From: Candidatus Nitrotoga fabula | GTDB taxonomy: Bacteria > Pseudomonadota > Gammaproteobacteria > Burkholderiales > Gallionellaceae | Length of the DNA stretch: 64,000 nucleotides | Reading direction: 5' to 3' | Assembly: GCF_905221025.1 (NCBI RefSeq) | Contig: NZ_CAJNBL010000006.1 | Coordinates: 50,787 to 114,786, forward strand | Part shown: positions 42,112-50,873 of the stretch, one piece after another | How positions within the stretch are numbered: position 1 is the first letter of the stretch | Layout of the letters: each line of letters starts with the position of its first letter | Program-made: the position numbers and the translations under genes | The notes under the pieces: model-generated | The model's database searches: none | The model's input: the letters and a program-made list of their open reading frames with translations, nothing else | Told to the model about the DNA's origin: nothing

Positions 42112-42531
42112 ATGAAACATACACTTGCTATAGTGCTGGGTACCCAGACCAGCTGGGCGGTCCATACCCGCAAAGACGGGATTCTCAGCGGCACGGTAGA
42201 TTTCCCTTTAAGAGCCGAAGATCATGCTGCTATCCGGTGGATCGCTTTCAGGGACTGGCTTTCATCCCTATTGAACACTCATAACATTCACGATGTGTTT
42301 GTTGAAATGACCACCCCTTCCGGAACTGACGCGGCAAAGGTCTATGGAGCCTTTCATGCCCTGCTGGAAATTGCATGCTATACGCATGGCTGCTCCATGA
42401 CCGAGGTTGAGGCAGGCACCACGGGCAATTTCCCGACCGACGGCACGCAGGAAAACACTCCCGGTTCGCGCGTGATTGCCATATTGCACTACGGGCTTTC
42501 CCTGAACCAGGCGGATCAACAGGATACGTAG
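42112..42531 (+). CDS. RuvC-like (phage-type resolvase) protein, probably inactive
   Basis: A 139-residue protein from ATG 42112 (MKHTLAIVLGTQTSWAVH). Its plan follows small phage and prophage RuvC-like Holliday-junction resolvases: LGTQTSWAV then DGILSGTVDFPL, a second strand with Glu in VFVEMTTPSGTDAAKVYGAF, and CSMTEVEAGTTGNFP. In active members the first strand carries Asp (ALDLGT); here it is Val (AIVLGT). The final acidic motif (NEAD) reads NQAD and the protein stops right after. So at least one and probably two catalytic acids are lost. There is no prophage around it. It may be a decayed or repurposed gene. Confidence 0.65.
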   Translation: MKHTLAIVLGTQTSWAVHTRKDGILSGTVDFPLRAEDHAAIRWIAFRDWLSSLLNTHNIHDVFVEMTTPSGTDAAKVYGAFHALLEIACYTHGCSMTEVEAGTTGNFPTDGTQENTPGSRVIAILHYGLSLNQADQQDT

Positions 42532-42631
42532 AATACAATTGGTGCAGGCTTAACCCTTTGTTCCTGCATTTACCCCGAAACTCATTGCCTTCCCTGATCC
42601 CCCACCCTTATGCAGGACATGCTCCGGCTGC

Positions 42632-43912
42632 TTATGTTGCCGGAAAGGCAGCTGATCCCGCTGGATGTGCAGGACCTGTATCCTGCATGCCGGGTTCTGC
42701 CGGACTGCTCCAGACAAGTCCGGAAAAAGATCCTGGCAATTTCAGGGGCTTGTAAAAACTTCCATTCAACTGGGTTGTGGCAATGATGCATATGCGAAAA
42801 CGCTGACACAAATCCATGTCAGGCTTCACCTTTTGCGCCACCTTCCAGAAAGCATCGAGTCCCCCCTGATAGGTCAAGCCGGGAATATCATACAGCGCAC
42901 TGCCACACGCTATGGTCGGTTTCCCGTAATTTAGCGCCGAAAACCCCACGGAACTGTTGACGACCGCTACGCCCCGTGCATGGGATAACAGCGCTGGCAG
43001 ATGCTGATCATGAATATACAGCACCCGTTTCCCGATTTTGGCCTGCTCTGCCCGGCACCGGATAAAACTGGAATAATCACGGTAACCACGATCCATGGGG
43101 TGATGCTTGAATACCAGAAGGGTTTTTTTGGGCGCATGCCGTGCAAACGAATTCAGGGTCGTTTCGATGAAGTGCTCGATACCATTAAAGTCCGCATGCC
43201 GGATAATTTGGCCATCGTTGAATACCTGGAGCGGCACCAGAAAATACCGGTCTTTCCAATCAGTGGTTAATTCCTGCTGCACCCCCCTCTCTGCCCACCT
43301 GTACCAGTATTTGCGCCAGACGGAACGCGTCCATGGCAAAGCTTCCGATAGCGTCAGGGGACGATGATGCCGATAATGCCTGAACCATAATTTCCCCAGG
43401 GATCCAGCCAGGAAATACCAGAATGCATACCAGGCCATGGCCCAATAGGTATTCCCTACCGCACGCCTGACAGGAATCTGCAGGTGCTCTTCCTGGTAAT
43501 ATTCAGGACAGCGGGGCAGCTGCGAGTTGGCATTGACCCCGAAGCGCTCAAGCGTGACGTAATCCGGGCGGACGTACCCTTCCTCGAACACTCCGATCTC
43601 CAGTCCATTCTGCCGGGCAACTTCCAGGGCAGCATGGTGCACCGGACGACAATCCCCAAACAGGAGCACGACTTCTATCTGCAGGCGGTTCATCAGGCCA
43701 GCAATCCATGCTGGCCAGTCTTCCATCGTTCCGCAGTAATTGAATGCACCGCGTGGATAAAAAAACCAGTCTCCTGCATTCAGGTTCACTTTGAAAACTT
43801 GTGCATGTACATTGCGCAAATCCCGGGCCAGCCGTGCAAAAAATGGCCCCACCGGGCCTTGCAGCAACAAAACTCGCTTACCAGAAAATGCCTGCAAACC
43901 CCGGTTGACCAT
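42632..43912 (-). CDS. kpsS: Capsular polysaccharide Kdo-linker transferase KpsS
   Basis: A 426-residue cytoplasmic protein of the KpsS family, which adds the first beta-Kdo to the lipid anchor of group 2 capsules. A strong AGGAGAGG precedes the ATG. Motifs are LLLQGPVGPFF, VFEEGYVRPDYVTLERFGVN, LLVFKHHPMDRGYRDY and VNSSVGFSALNYGKPTIACG with YQGGLDAFW. After TTQLNGSFY, where the family normally ends soon, about 40 further residues of Ser/Pro/Gly-rich sequence follow. It is the last gene of the capsule locus, 9 bases after the KpsC C-half. Confidence 0.92.
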   Translation of the reverse strand: MVNRGLQAFSGKRVLLLQGPVGPFFARLARDLRNVHAQVFKVNLNAGDWFFYPRGAFNYCGTMEDWPAWIAGLMNRLQIEVVLLFGDCRPVHHAALEVARQNGLEIGVFEEGYVRPDYVTLERFGVNANSQLPRCPEYYQEEHLQIPVRRAVGNTYWAMAWYAFWYFLAGSLGKLWFRHYRHHRPLTLSEALPWTRSVWRKYWYRWAERGVQQELTTDWKDRYFLVPLQVFNDGQIIRHADFNGIEHFIETTLNSFARHAPKKTLLVFKHHPMDRGYRDYSSFIRCRAEQAKIGKRVLYIHDQHLPALLSHARGVAVVNSSVGFSALNYGKPTIACGSALYDIPGLTYQGGLDAFWKVAQKVKPDMDLCQRFRICIIATTQLNGSFYKPLKLPGSFSGLVWSSPAEPGMQDTGPAHPAGSAAFPAT

Positions 43913-43921
43913 GCCCTCTCC

Positions 43922-45079
43922 TCACAACCAGGATCGAGCGAGGATACCCAGCTTGCGCGTTTGTTGGCGCACATATCCCATGCCCGGCTTCTCCAGACCG
44001 CCACAAACTTCCAGCTTGCATCGCATTTCTACAATACGCTGCAGAACTGCTTCGCAGGTCGTATAGCCTTTCAATTCCCAGTCCCAATAAACCGGGTAGC
44101 GCAACAAGGCTCCGCACACGAGTTCATCCAGCGTAAGCCGGCGTTTCCGACGTAAAAATGCCCCGCCCTGGGCCATATCCACAGTCAGTCCCCAGCCTGC
44201 ATAAAACGGCTGGCCATGGGTAACTACCTGCTTGCCGCGTAACAGGGCATCAAACCCGGTGAGTGAGGTCATGGTGTGCACTACGTCACACGCCTCAATG
44301 CAACTCACTACAGAAAGATGCAACTCGACATGGTCGGCATACTCCATTGCCTTTGCAAGTTCAAGCTTTCCGGGACGGTTACCCGCCATTACATCCGGGT
44401 GAGGCTTGTAAACGATAAAAGCCCGTGGATGCGCCTGGCGTACGGCCTGCAGCAGGCCGAGATTGGTTTTGGTATCCTGGCATCCATGCAGGATCGACGC
44501 ATCATCTTCCACCTGACCGGGTACCAGAAAAACTTCTTCGGGTCGATCCGCCCATGCCGCCATCCCATGGGGATCAATGTTATATTTGGTAATTTTGTAA
44601 CTTGCGATGAATGCCCGTACCTTGCGGGCACGTTCCAGCTCTTCTGCTGGAAACTGCACGGTATTCAGAATATATTCCAGGTCGGAAGGCTGCGCGGGAT
44701 CAAAATAAATCCCGCGCTGATCCAGCACGAGCGATAACGGACGAACCAGGTTCGAACCCAAACCCACCGAACGCACGAAACCATCTTCCATGCGCAGCAA
44801 CTGTGCTCCGGTGTGCTTCGATAGCGCTTCCAGCTCCTGCGGAACATCGCAACCCCAATGAACCAGGCAGTCGTTCCGGGACAGCTTCATGCCTTCTGCA
44901 ATGCGAACATTCGGCACAAACCTTACCCTTTCAGAGAATAGCGAAAGAAACGGTGCCACATTTTTTCTTTTCCAGAGACGATATCCAACACAAATGATCC
45001 GAGCGTTTCCGGATCCATTCCAATTCAGTGGAATGGACAGTGCAGAATGTGTGCGCACGCAATGACTGGAGTTACCCAT
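43922..45079 (-). CDS. kpsC: KpsC C-terminal half (second Kdo transferase domain)
   Basis: A separate frame for the second catalytic module of KpsC, the enzyme that alternates with its first module to extend the beta-Kdo linker. ATG 45079 (385 residues) is my choice; the frame is open to 45118. Motifs: RLWKRKNVAPFLSLF, LLRMEDGFVRSVGLGSN, LDQRGIYFDPAQPSDLEYIL, YKPHPDVMAGNRPG and TSLTGFDALLRGKQVVTHGQ with PFYAGWGL. KpsC is usually one chain of about 670 residues. Here the upstream gene ends inside the start region, with stop and start overlapping by 8 bases, so the halves look naturally split and coupled rather than destroyed. Confidence 0.88.
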   Translation of the reverse strand: MGNSSHCVRTHSALSIPLNWNGSGNARIICVGYRLWKRKNVAPFLSLFSERVRFVPNVRIAEGMKLSRNDCLVHWGCDVPQELEALSKHTGAQLLRMEDGFVRSVGLGSNLVRPLSLVLDQRGIYFDPAQPSDLEYILNTVQFPAEELERARKVRAFIASYKITKYNIDPHGMAAWADRPEEVFLVPGQVEDDASILHGCQDTKTNLGLLQAVRQAHPRAFIVYKPHPDVMAGNRPGKLELAKAMEYADHVELHLSVVSCIEACDVVHTMTSLTGFDALLRGKQVVTHGQPFYAGWGLTVDMAQGGAFLRRKRRLTLDELVCGALLRYPVYWDWELKGYTTCEAVLQRIVEMRCKLEVCGGLEKPGMGYVRQQTRKLGILARSWL

Positions 45080-46157
45080 TAGCATGTTCTTCCAGTCCAC
45101 CCATTCTTTTAGCCACATTCCCGTGCATGAAGACTGGTGGACGAAGCGTACAATTTTCCAGGTCCAATTCGGGGAAAGCCATGCGCCGCTGCCGCACCAG
45201 CCAGTCGATCACATCAAAAATCGTTCCCCGCTGGTACGTGACCGGATTCAGGTAACGCGCATAGCGCAAGTATGCGGCAGCAAACAATACATCCACCGAG
45301 TGTTGCCGCACACGACGTGGGCAAATCCTCCGGTCATCCGTCGCTCCCCAGCCTGCATACCAGGGCATGCCAAACACTGTTACAGGCTTGCCTGCCAGCA
45401 ATGCCTCAAAACCCATGAGGGAAGTGACCACGTACACTTTATCCATCTGCTCGATCAGACTGAGCGGATTGACATCCATCCGCAAAACTTTGATGCGCTG
45501 ACCATCCCGGATATGCGTCAGGTATCCACGCTTGCGTCCGGAACTTACTTCAGGGTGCGTTTTGATATAAATGGTAGCCTGGGGATTCTCGCTCCGGGCT
45601 GCGGCAAACATGACAGCAAACGTATCTTTCCCGCTCCCCCCCAGTCTCACGCTTAAATCTCCATCCGTCTGATCAATAACCAGAACCCGCTGCACATCCC
45701 CCGGACGCAAGGCATCAGTATCCAGCAACGGGGCATGGTTATATTTACTGAGCCGGTGTGTAAGCATTAGCGATCTGGCCAGTGTCGCTTCCGCGCCGAC
45801 ACCAGCCAGCAGGTCCTCGGAAGAATTCAGCAGGTTTTCCAGTGCAGAAGGGCGGGTGCTGTTGAAATAAATACCCTCGTCATCCACCACCAGAGAAAGT
45901 GCCGGGAAACGATCGCCGGTCCCAAATGAACGCAAAAAGCCATCTTCGAGACGAATCAAACGGCCTCCGGTGCGTTTTGCATACCATGCTGCACACTTTG
46001 CACTGGCCTTTTCGCCCCATCCCACCCAGCCAGTATTCAAGTTACGGCGCGCAGGCAACAGGGCAGTCCTGACTGGCTGTTCAAGAAATTTACCCAGCAT
46101 GGGCAGGCGTTGCAGGCCATAATTCCAGACTGGCATGTAAACCGGCGGACCACTCAC
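45072..46157 (-). CDS. kpsC: KpsC N-terminal half (first Kdo transferase domain)
   Basis: A 361-residue protein starting at GTG 46157, which shares one base with the stop of the CgeB-like gene (TAGTG). It carries the first KpsC module: GWGEKASAKCAAWYAKRTGG, LIRLEDGFLRSFGTGD, DDEGIYFNSTRPSALENLL, YIKTHPEVSSGRKRGYL and TSLMGFEALLAGKPVTVFG with MPWYAGWGA. It ends in GGLEEHANG and the C-terminal module continues in another frame. Both halves keep all their motifs. Confidence 0.88.
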   Translation of the reverse strand: MSGPPVYMPVWNYGLQRLPMLGKFLEQPVRTALLPARRNLNTGWVGWGEKASAKCAAWYAKRTGGRLIRLEDGFLRSFGTGDRFPALSLVVDDEGIYFNSTRPSALENLLNSSEDLLAGVGAEATLARSLMLTHRLSKYNHAPLLDTDALRPGDVQRVLVIDQTDGDLSVRLGGSGKDTFAVMFAAARSENPQATIYIKTHPEVSSGRKRGYLTHIRDGQRIKVLRMDVNPLSLIEQMDKVYVVTSLMGFEALLAGKPVTVFGMPWYAGWGATDDRRICPRRVRQHSVDVLFAAAYLRYARYLNPVTYQRGTIFDVIDWLVRQRRMAFPELDLENCTLRPPVFMHGNVAKRMGGLEEHANG

Positions 46158-47362
46158 TATATGCCCGCCACTTGCACAACTGTTTCAAGCCGGCGCGTCC
46201 ACGTATGCTCCGAAAGTACATAACGCGCCCCTGTTTCGGCGCGCGCCAGATCATTCGGAGAAGGACCCTCTTTCAGGCGGGAAAACAAGTCCACCGCTTC
46301 TTCAGCATCATGAATGACATGACAGAAATCCCGAAAATAGCGTTCAACACTCTTGCAAGAGTTGGTCACAGCGATTCCACCGCAGGCCAGAATTTCAATC
46401 AGCCGGCGCGAATAGAACGTCCCGGAATCCTGAACCGTATTCACATTCAATGACACCAGATAATCTTTATACACCTGCGCAGTTTTTACGTGCGGCAACG
46501 CAGGCCTGATTTCCATTCCATCTATCGCAGGGTAGCGATAATTTCCCGGCCTGCGGCCGGAGTTACGGTCGATCACGGTAAGGCCAAGCCCGGCATCCCG
46601 AAGTGCCGCAAACATCATATCCTGCCAGACCCGCCTATTCTGGTGCACATGATGACTGTAGCTTCCAACAAAGTTGGCGCGATAATGGCGAAAATTGAAG
46701 CCGGTGAAACGATGAATGGCCGGTTGCACGGCGAACATCAATGTATTGACGGTTACATTCAGCGGCACGGATTCACGATAGCGCTCAAGACAACCTTCAT
46801 CGACGGTAAAAATATGATCAAACAGTCTTGCACTATCGATGAACCGTGCATAATGCACCCCATCTTCCTTGTTCCAGAACAGACAGGGAATACCAAGGTT
46901 GCGTGCATACTCCACCATTTTGCGCAGGTCTCGATTGCTGTGCTCCGGATGATCCGGATAAGAGGCGATCCGGTATTTCCAGGCATTCCCTGCCCCATGC
47001 CACGCGGATTCAACAAAAAGAAGGTCTGGTTTCCAGAAACTGAGTAAATATTTATAATTTAAAGGCGTAAGGTCACACACCCGGCATTCATGAAGCAAAC
47101 AGGCACGAGTCAACTCATCGGCAACCAGGGCAACCTTCAGTCGGCTGAACGGGCCAAGCGGAACAATCGCCGGGTTACCGAAGGGATAAAACAAGACATG
47201 CAACCAGCCTTTCATAATGAACCAGGCATCCCGAATGACCGGTCTCCCCCGATACCGGACACGGACATTTCCAGTAATGGAAGCCTGCCCTTCCCTGTTT
47301 TCACCGGGAAGCCACCAACATGGCGTTCCTTGCCCATGCCATCCCTTGCCAGCAGCACGCAT
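46157..47362 (-). CDS. CgeB-type glycosyltransferase
   Basis: A 401-residue protein from ATG 47362, only one base after the glmS stop (TGAAATG), so translation is probably coupled. FWKPDLLFVESAWHGAGNAW, GIPCLFWNKEDGVHYARF and YSRRLIEILACGGIAVTNSC are typical of the CgeB/DUF3880 family of GT-B glycosyltransferases. The same module recurs within the 1507-residue protein at 51845-56368 (FIESAWRGKDDQWGG, FWNKEDPIHFETF). The first 50 residues are unassigned and the true start may be further in. Presumed role: adding a sugar to the capsule repeat. Confidence 0.82.
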   Translation of the reverse strand: MRAAGKGWHGQGTPCWWLPGENREGQASITGNVRVRYRGRPVIRDAWFIMKGWLHVLFYPFGNPAIVPLGPFSRLKVALVADELTRACLLHECRVCDLTPLNYKYLLSFWKPDLLFVESAWHGAGNAWKYRIASYPDHPEHSNRDLRKMVEYARNLGIPCLFWNKEDGVHYARFIDSARLFDHIFTVDEGCLERYRESVPLNVTVNTLMFAVQPAIHRFTGFNFRHYRANFVGSYSHHVHQNRRVWQDMMFAALRDAGLGLTVIDRNSGRRPGNYRYPAIDGMEIRPALPHVKTAQVYKDYLVSLNVNTVQDSGTFYSRRLIEILACGGIAVTNSCKSVERYFRDFCHVIHDAEEAVDLFSRLKEGPSPNDLARAETGARYVLSEHTWTRRLETVVQVAGI

Positions 47363-47363
47363 T

Positions 47364-49205
47364 TCACTCAACAGTCACTGACTTGGCAAGATTGCGAGGC
47401 TGGTCCACATCACTGCCACGGAGCACCGCAACGTGATAGGCAAGCAACTGCAGCGGAACATTGAAAATTACCGGGGCGCTGATACGTCCCACATTGGCTG
47501 TTACCGGCAAAACATGTATGCGTTCGCCCGGAACAATTTCGCTGAACTCGTCTGTAAACAGGAACAATTCTGCTCCGCGTGCGGACACCTCTTCCAGGTT
47601 TGATTTTAATTTCTTCAGCAGATCATTGCACGGTGCCACGGCAATTACCGGCATGTCGGCATCGATCAGCGCAAGGGGACCGTGCTTCAATTCACCGGCC
47701 GGATAGGCCTCAGCATGAATATAGGAAATTTCCTTGAGTTTAAGCGCTCCTTCCAGTGCAATCGGATACATGGTTCCGCGACCGAGAAACAGCGCATGCT
47801 GACGTGATACCAGGCGTCTGGCCAGTGCCCGGATAGGCGCATCGTGGCGCAGCGCGTCGGCCAGCCGACCTGGAATTTTTTCCAGCCCTTCGACTATCCG
47901 CGCCTCCTGTCCGTCTGAAAGGCGTCCCAGCACCTTTCCCATTGCGACCAGCAACAACCCGAGTGCGGCAAGCTGGGTGCTGAATGCCTTGGTAGAGGCA
48001 ACACCAACTTCCGGTCCGGCATTGGTCATCAGAACCAGATCGGATTCTCGCACCAGAGAAGATTCAGGCACATTGCATACTGCAAGGCTCATCAGCCCTG
48101 GATGACGGCTGCGCGCATTTCGTAGTGCTGCCAGCGTATCCGCTGTCTCGCCGGACTGCGACACCAGCACCATCAAAGTATGTTCCTGCAATACAGGATT
48201 GCGATAACGGAACTCACTCGCAATCTCCACCTGTGAAGGCAAGCCAAGAATATCCTCAAACCAGTAGCGTGCTACCATTCCTGCGTGATAACTCGTACCA
48301 CAAGCCACAATCTGCACCTGTCGCACCCGCGCAAAAATTTGTGCCGCCATCGGACCAAAGCTGTTAACCAGTACCCTGCCGCGTACTATCCTGCCCTCCA
48401 GCGTGTCGGCGACTGCACGAGGCTGCTCGTGAATCTCCTTGAGCATGTAATGGTCGTAGGCTCCTTTTTCGGCCTGCGCGAAACTCAGCGAGGATATCCT
48501 GACCGGACGTGCAGCTTCATTCCCGCATTCGTCAAAAATTCGAACGCCAGACTGCTTCAGTTCGACAAAATCACCTTCCTCCAGATATACGAATCGCTGG
48601 GTCACCTTTAGCAGTGCCGTGCTGTCGGAAGCAATATAATTTTCCCCATCGCCGAGACCAATCACCAACGGGCTGCCCTTGCGGGTGGCAATCAAGCGGT
48701 CAGGAGCATCTGAACAAATCACCCCAAGGGCATATGCCCCTTCAAAATCCTGTACAGCCTGGCGCACTGCCGTCAGTAAATCCCCAGCTTCACACAGGCG
48801 ATGCTCGATCCAGTGTGCCGCCACTTCAGTATCCGTTTCCGAAGTAAAGATGTAGCCTAAAGCCGTTAATTTGACGCGCAATTCGGCGTGGTTTTCAATA
48901 ATTCCATTGTGTACAACTGCCACTCGGTTACGGGAAATATGCGGATGTGCATTTCTCTCGCTGGGTACGCCATGTGTTGCCCAACGGGTATGAGCAATGC
49001 CAAGACTCCCTGCCAGCGGAAACTGTCCGAGTTGCGTAGCCAGCTCGGACACCTTGCCCATTGCACGGGCGCGCCGCAACGCGCCATGGTGATCAGCAAT
49101 CACTACGCCGGCTGAATCGTAACCTCTGTATTCCAGTCGCCTCAACCCTTCAACCAGCATCTGCCCGATCTCACCGCGCGCGTAACCGCCTACAATTCCG
49201 CACAT
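47364..49205 (-). CDS. glmS: Glutamine-fructose-6-phosphate aminotransferase
   Basis: A 613-residue enzyme making glucosamine-6-phosphate from fructose-6-phosphate and glutamine, the first step to UDP-GlcNAc. A strong AAGGAGAGGG precedes the ATG. Cys2 in MCGIVGGYARGEIGQ is the amidotransferase nucleophile, and RRLEYRGYDSAGVV follows. Two SIS isomerase domains show SQSGETADTLAALR and LGRGTMYPIALEGALKLKE. The end is QPRNLAKSVTVE. Its location in the capsule locus suggests it supplies amino sugar for ManNAcA, though it may also be the housekeeping copy. Confidence 0.96.
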   Translation of the reverse strand: MCGIVGGYARGEIGQMLVEGLRRLEYRGYDSAGVVIADHHGALRRARAMGKVSELATQLGQFPLAGSLGIAHTRWATHGVPSERNAHPHISRNRVAVVHNGIIENHAELRVKLTALGYIFTSETDTEVAAHWIEHRLCEAGDLLTAVRQAVQDFEGAYALGVICSDAPDRLIATRKGSPLVIGLGDGENYIASDSTALLKVTQRFVYLEEGDFVELKQSGVRIFDECGNEAARPVRISSLSFAQAEKGAYDHYMLKEIHEQPRAVADTLEGRIVRGRVLVNSFGPMAAQIFARVRQVQIVACGTSYHAGMVARYWFEDILGLPSQVEIASEFRYRNPVLQEHTLMVLVSQSGETADTLAALRNARSRHPGLMSLAVCNVPESSLVRESDLVLMTNAGPEVGVASTKAFSTQLAALGLLLVAMGKVLGRLSDGQEARIVEGLEKIPGRLADALRHDAPIRALARRLVSRQHALFLGRGTMYPIALEGALKLKEISYIHAEAYPAGELKHGPLALIDADMPVIAVAPCNDLLKKLKSNLEEVSARGAELFLFTDEFSEIVPGERIHVLPVTANVGRISAPVIFNVPLQLLAYHVAVLRGSDVDQPRNLAKSVTVE

Positions 49206-49395
49206 ACCCTCTCCTTCCCAAATTTCTTAGCAACCCAATCCTGCTAAACCGCACAGGAGCTGAAACAACACAAATCCCCGAAACCTGCATCCCAGCAGGA
49301 CTCGGTCCAGAATGCATCTCCTGTTTGAGTTCGCGGACAATCCCTTTCCCACAAGAAAAACAAATCAGATTGCCGCAAGACCCTATAGACCGTTA

Positions 49396-49438
49396 GGCAA
49401 AAACCCGCCATGCTTTTGGCTCCTGCAGGTTTTTTGCC
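49396..49438 (-). terminator. Rho-independent terminator between capsule blocks
   Basis: GGCAAAAACCCGC at 49396-49408 pairs with GCAGGTTTTTTGCC at 49425-49438 (one G-T pair), giving a GC core with A/T runs on both sides. On the minus strand it lies 34 bases after the alpha/beta-hydrolase-like gene and upstream of glmS, so glmS-kpsS is likely a separate transcription unit. Confidence 0.75.
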
Positions 49439-49471
49439 AGATTTTCAAATAACTAAGGTTGTCAACTCTGG

Positions 49472-50863
49472 TTATCCCCATACAGGTATACGAACGCTCA
49501 CCTGGTTCTCAGGCTGGCTGCGTGCAAAGGCAACCACCTGCAACCTCCCGGCTTTATCAGGGAGATCAAAATGGACCTCTGAACAAGGTTCATACCAGCG
49601 AACCGCCTGTCGCACACCATCAACAAGCAGATAAAAGGCATACATGATTCCTTCGGTTCCTGCACCTTCCCGCCCGACCGAGCTCTTTGCATGCACCCGA
49701 CCGCTCACCACTCTTGCACTAGCTTCCAGCTTCAATCCGACATTACTGGCTAGCCAGTGGAAATCCAAATCATCCCCGCAAAGTCTGCGATGGCTACCAT
49801 CCAGTTCTCTTATAACTGTATGTATCAATTCTCCTTCCGCCAGTTTCCTCAAAACCATTTCCAAATAATCTCTGGGAGGAGCCACATGCCCTTCACCCCA
49901 ATGACCAAAAAACAGGCCGATCTGCTTGCTTTCTTGTTCCATAAATGCCGCACGACCTATACGTTCCCAGAATTTACCCGCAAGATAAGGAGCAGCATGG
50001 CAGGTAACATGCCAGTCGCTACGGTTCTGCAAGTACAGTATTTCAATCTGAGGAGGCAATTTAAGATTGCGTACATCGTGAACAACTGTTGTCATATCAA
50101 GAAATTCACGCAGATGCCTGCCCCGGTCTGCCATGGTCTCTGCGTTTCGTTCTGGAGCATTCCTGCTCAAAGAAGGAAATGCAACATCAATATATTTCTC
50201 AACAAATTCCGGAACATAATCGGCAATAGCAGTTTGCGGGTTCCACACCAGAACAGTCGCACGGCATTCAAGCAATGTCGCCAGTAACAATCCCGCATAG
50301 CCACCGCCAGAACCACCGAAAACAATCAGGCGCGCCTGATACACCTCGGCCAGTCCATCCAGCAGGCAGGCAATATGATTGGGTAAATCTGGCACTTCTT
50401 CATTTCCAGCGTACCAGGCTAGTGGAAGATCAGGGTCCAGCGCCAGTGTTGGATCGGAAATCGCAATAGCGGGTAACCGCAAACTGTTTGCAATTCCCAA
50501 CCCTGAAAAGAAAGGAGCTTTTTTTCCATTTCTTTCCGCCACGGCACCATTCAGGCCAACCAGCAGCACCCTTTCATTCCCTGAAGTTTGCAGCATTGAC
50601 ATATTCTGTGAGCAAACATCTAGTGTCCTGCCATTGGCAAGAACAATCCGGTGAATCCCGTCAATGCCAATACCTTCCACCAGTGCAGACGCAATGCCAT
50701 TGTAGTGGCGTACAGGCCGTCTCCATGCACTAATATCGTAAGCATCAGTAGCTGCTTCAGTAAGGCTCCGGCCTGCTGAACCTTCTCCCAGGTCCATTTC
50801 TGAAATAACAGGGCTCTTAAAAATCTTTCTTAACACGACTGCATAGCCTGCATTCTTGTTCAT
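49472..50863 (-). CDS. Alpha/beta-hydrolase-like protein of the capsule locus
   Basis: A 463-residue protein from ATG 50863, 10 bases after the previous stop; the longer frame is not conserved-looking. RLIVFGGSGGGYAGLLLATL has a GxSxG nucleophile elbow at Ser185, and HWGEGHVAPPRDYLEM could give the His. The overall plan recalls Asp2-type acetyl-transferases/esterases of glycan systems. The last 90 residues (GIMYAFYLLVDGVRQAVRWY...) look like a beta-sandwich add-on. No signal peptide, so it is probably cytosolic. A role in acylating the capsule or a precursor is inferred from context; the substrate is unknown. Confidence 0.6.
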   Translation of the reverse strand: MNKNAGYAVVLRKIFKSPVISEMDLGEGSAGRSLTEAATDAYDISAWRRPVRHYNGIASALVEGIGIDGIHRIVLANGRTLDVCSQNMSMLQTSGNERVLLVGLNGAVAERNGKKAPFFSGLGIANSLRLPAIAISDPTLALDPDLPLAWYAGNEEVPDLPNHIACLLDGLAEVYQARLIVFGGSGGGYAGLLLATLLECRATVLVWNPQTAIADYVPEFVEKYIDVAFPSLSRNAPERNAETMADRGRHLREFLDMTTVVHDVRNLKLPPQIEILYLQNRSDWHVTCHAAPYLAGKFWERIGRAAFMEQESKQIGLFFGHWGEGHVAPPRDYLEMVLRKLAEGELIHTVIRELDGSHRRLCGDDLDFHWLASNVGLKLEASARVVSGRVHAKSSVGREGAGTEGIMYAFYLLVDGVRQAVRWYEPCSEVHFDLPDKAGRLQVVAFARSQPENQVSVRIPVWG

Positions 50864-50873
50864 AACATTACCA

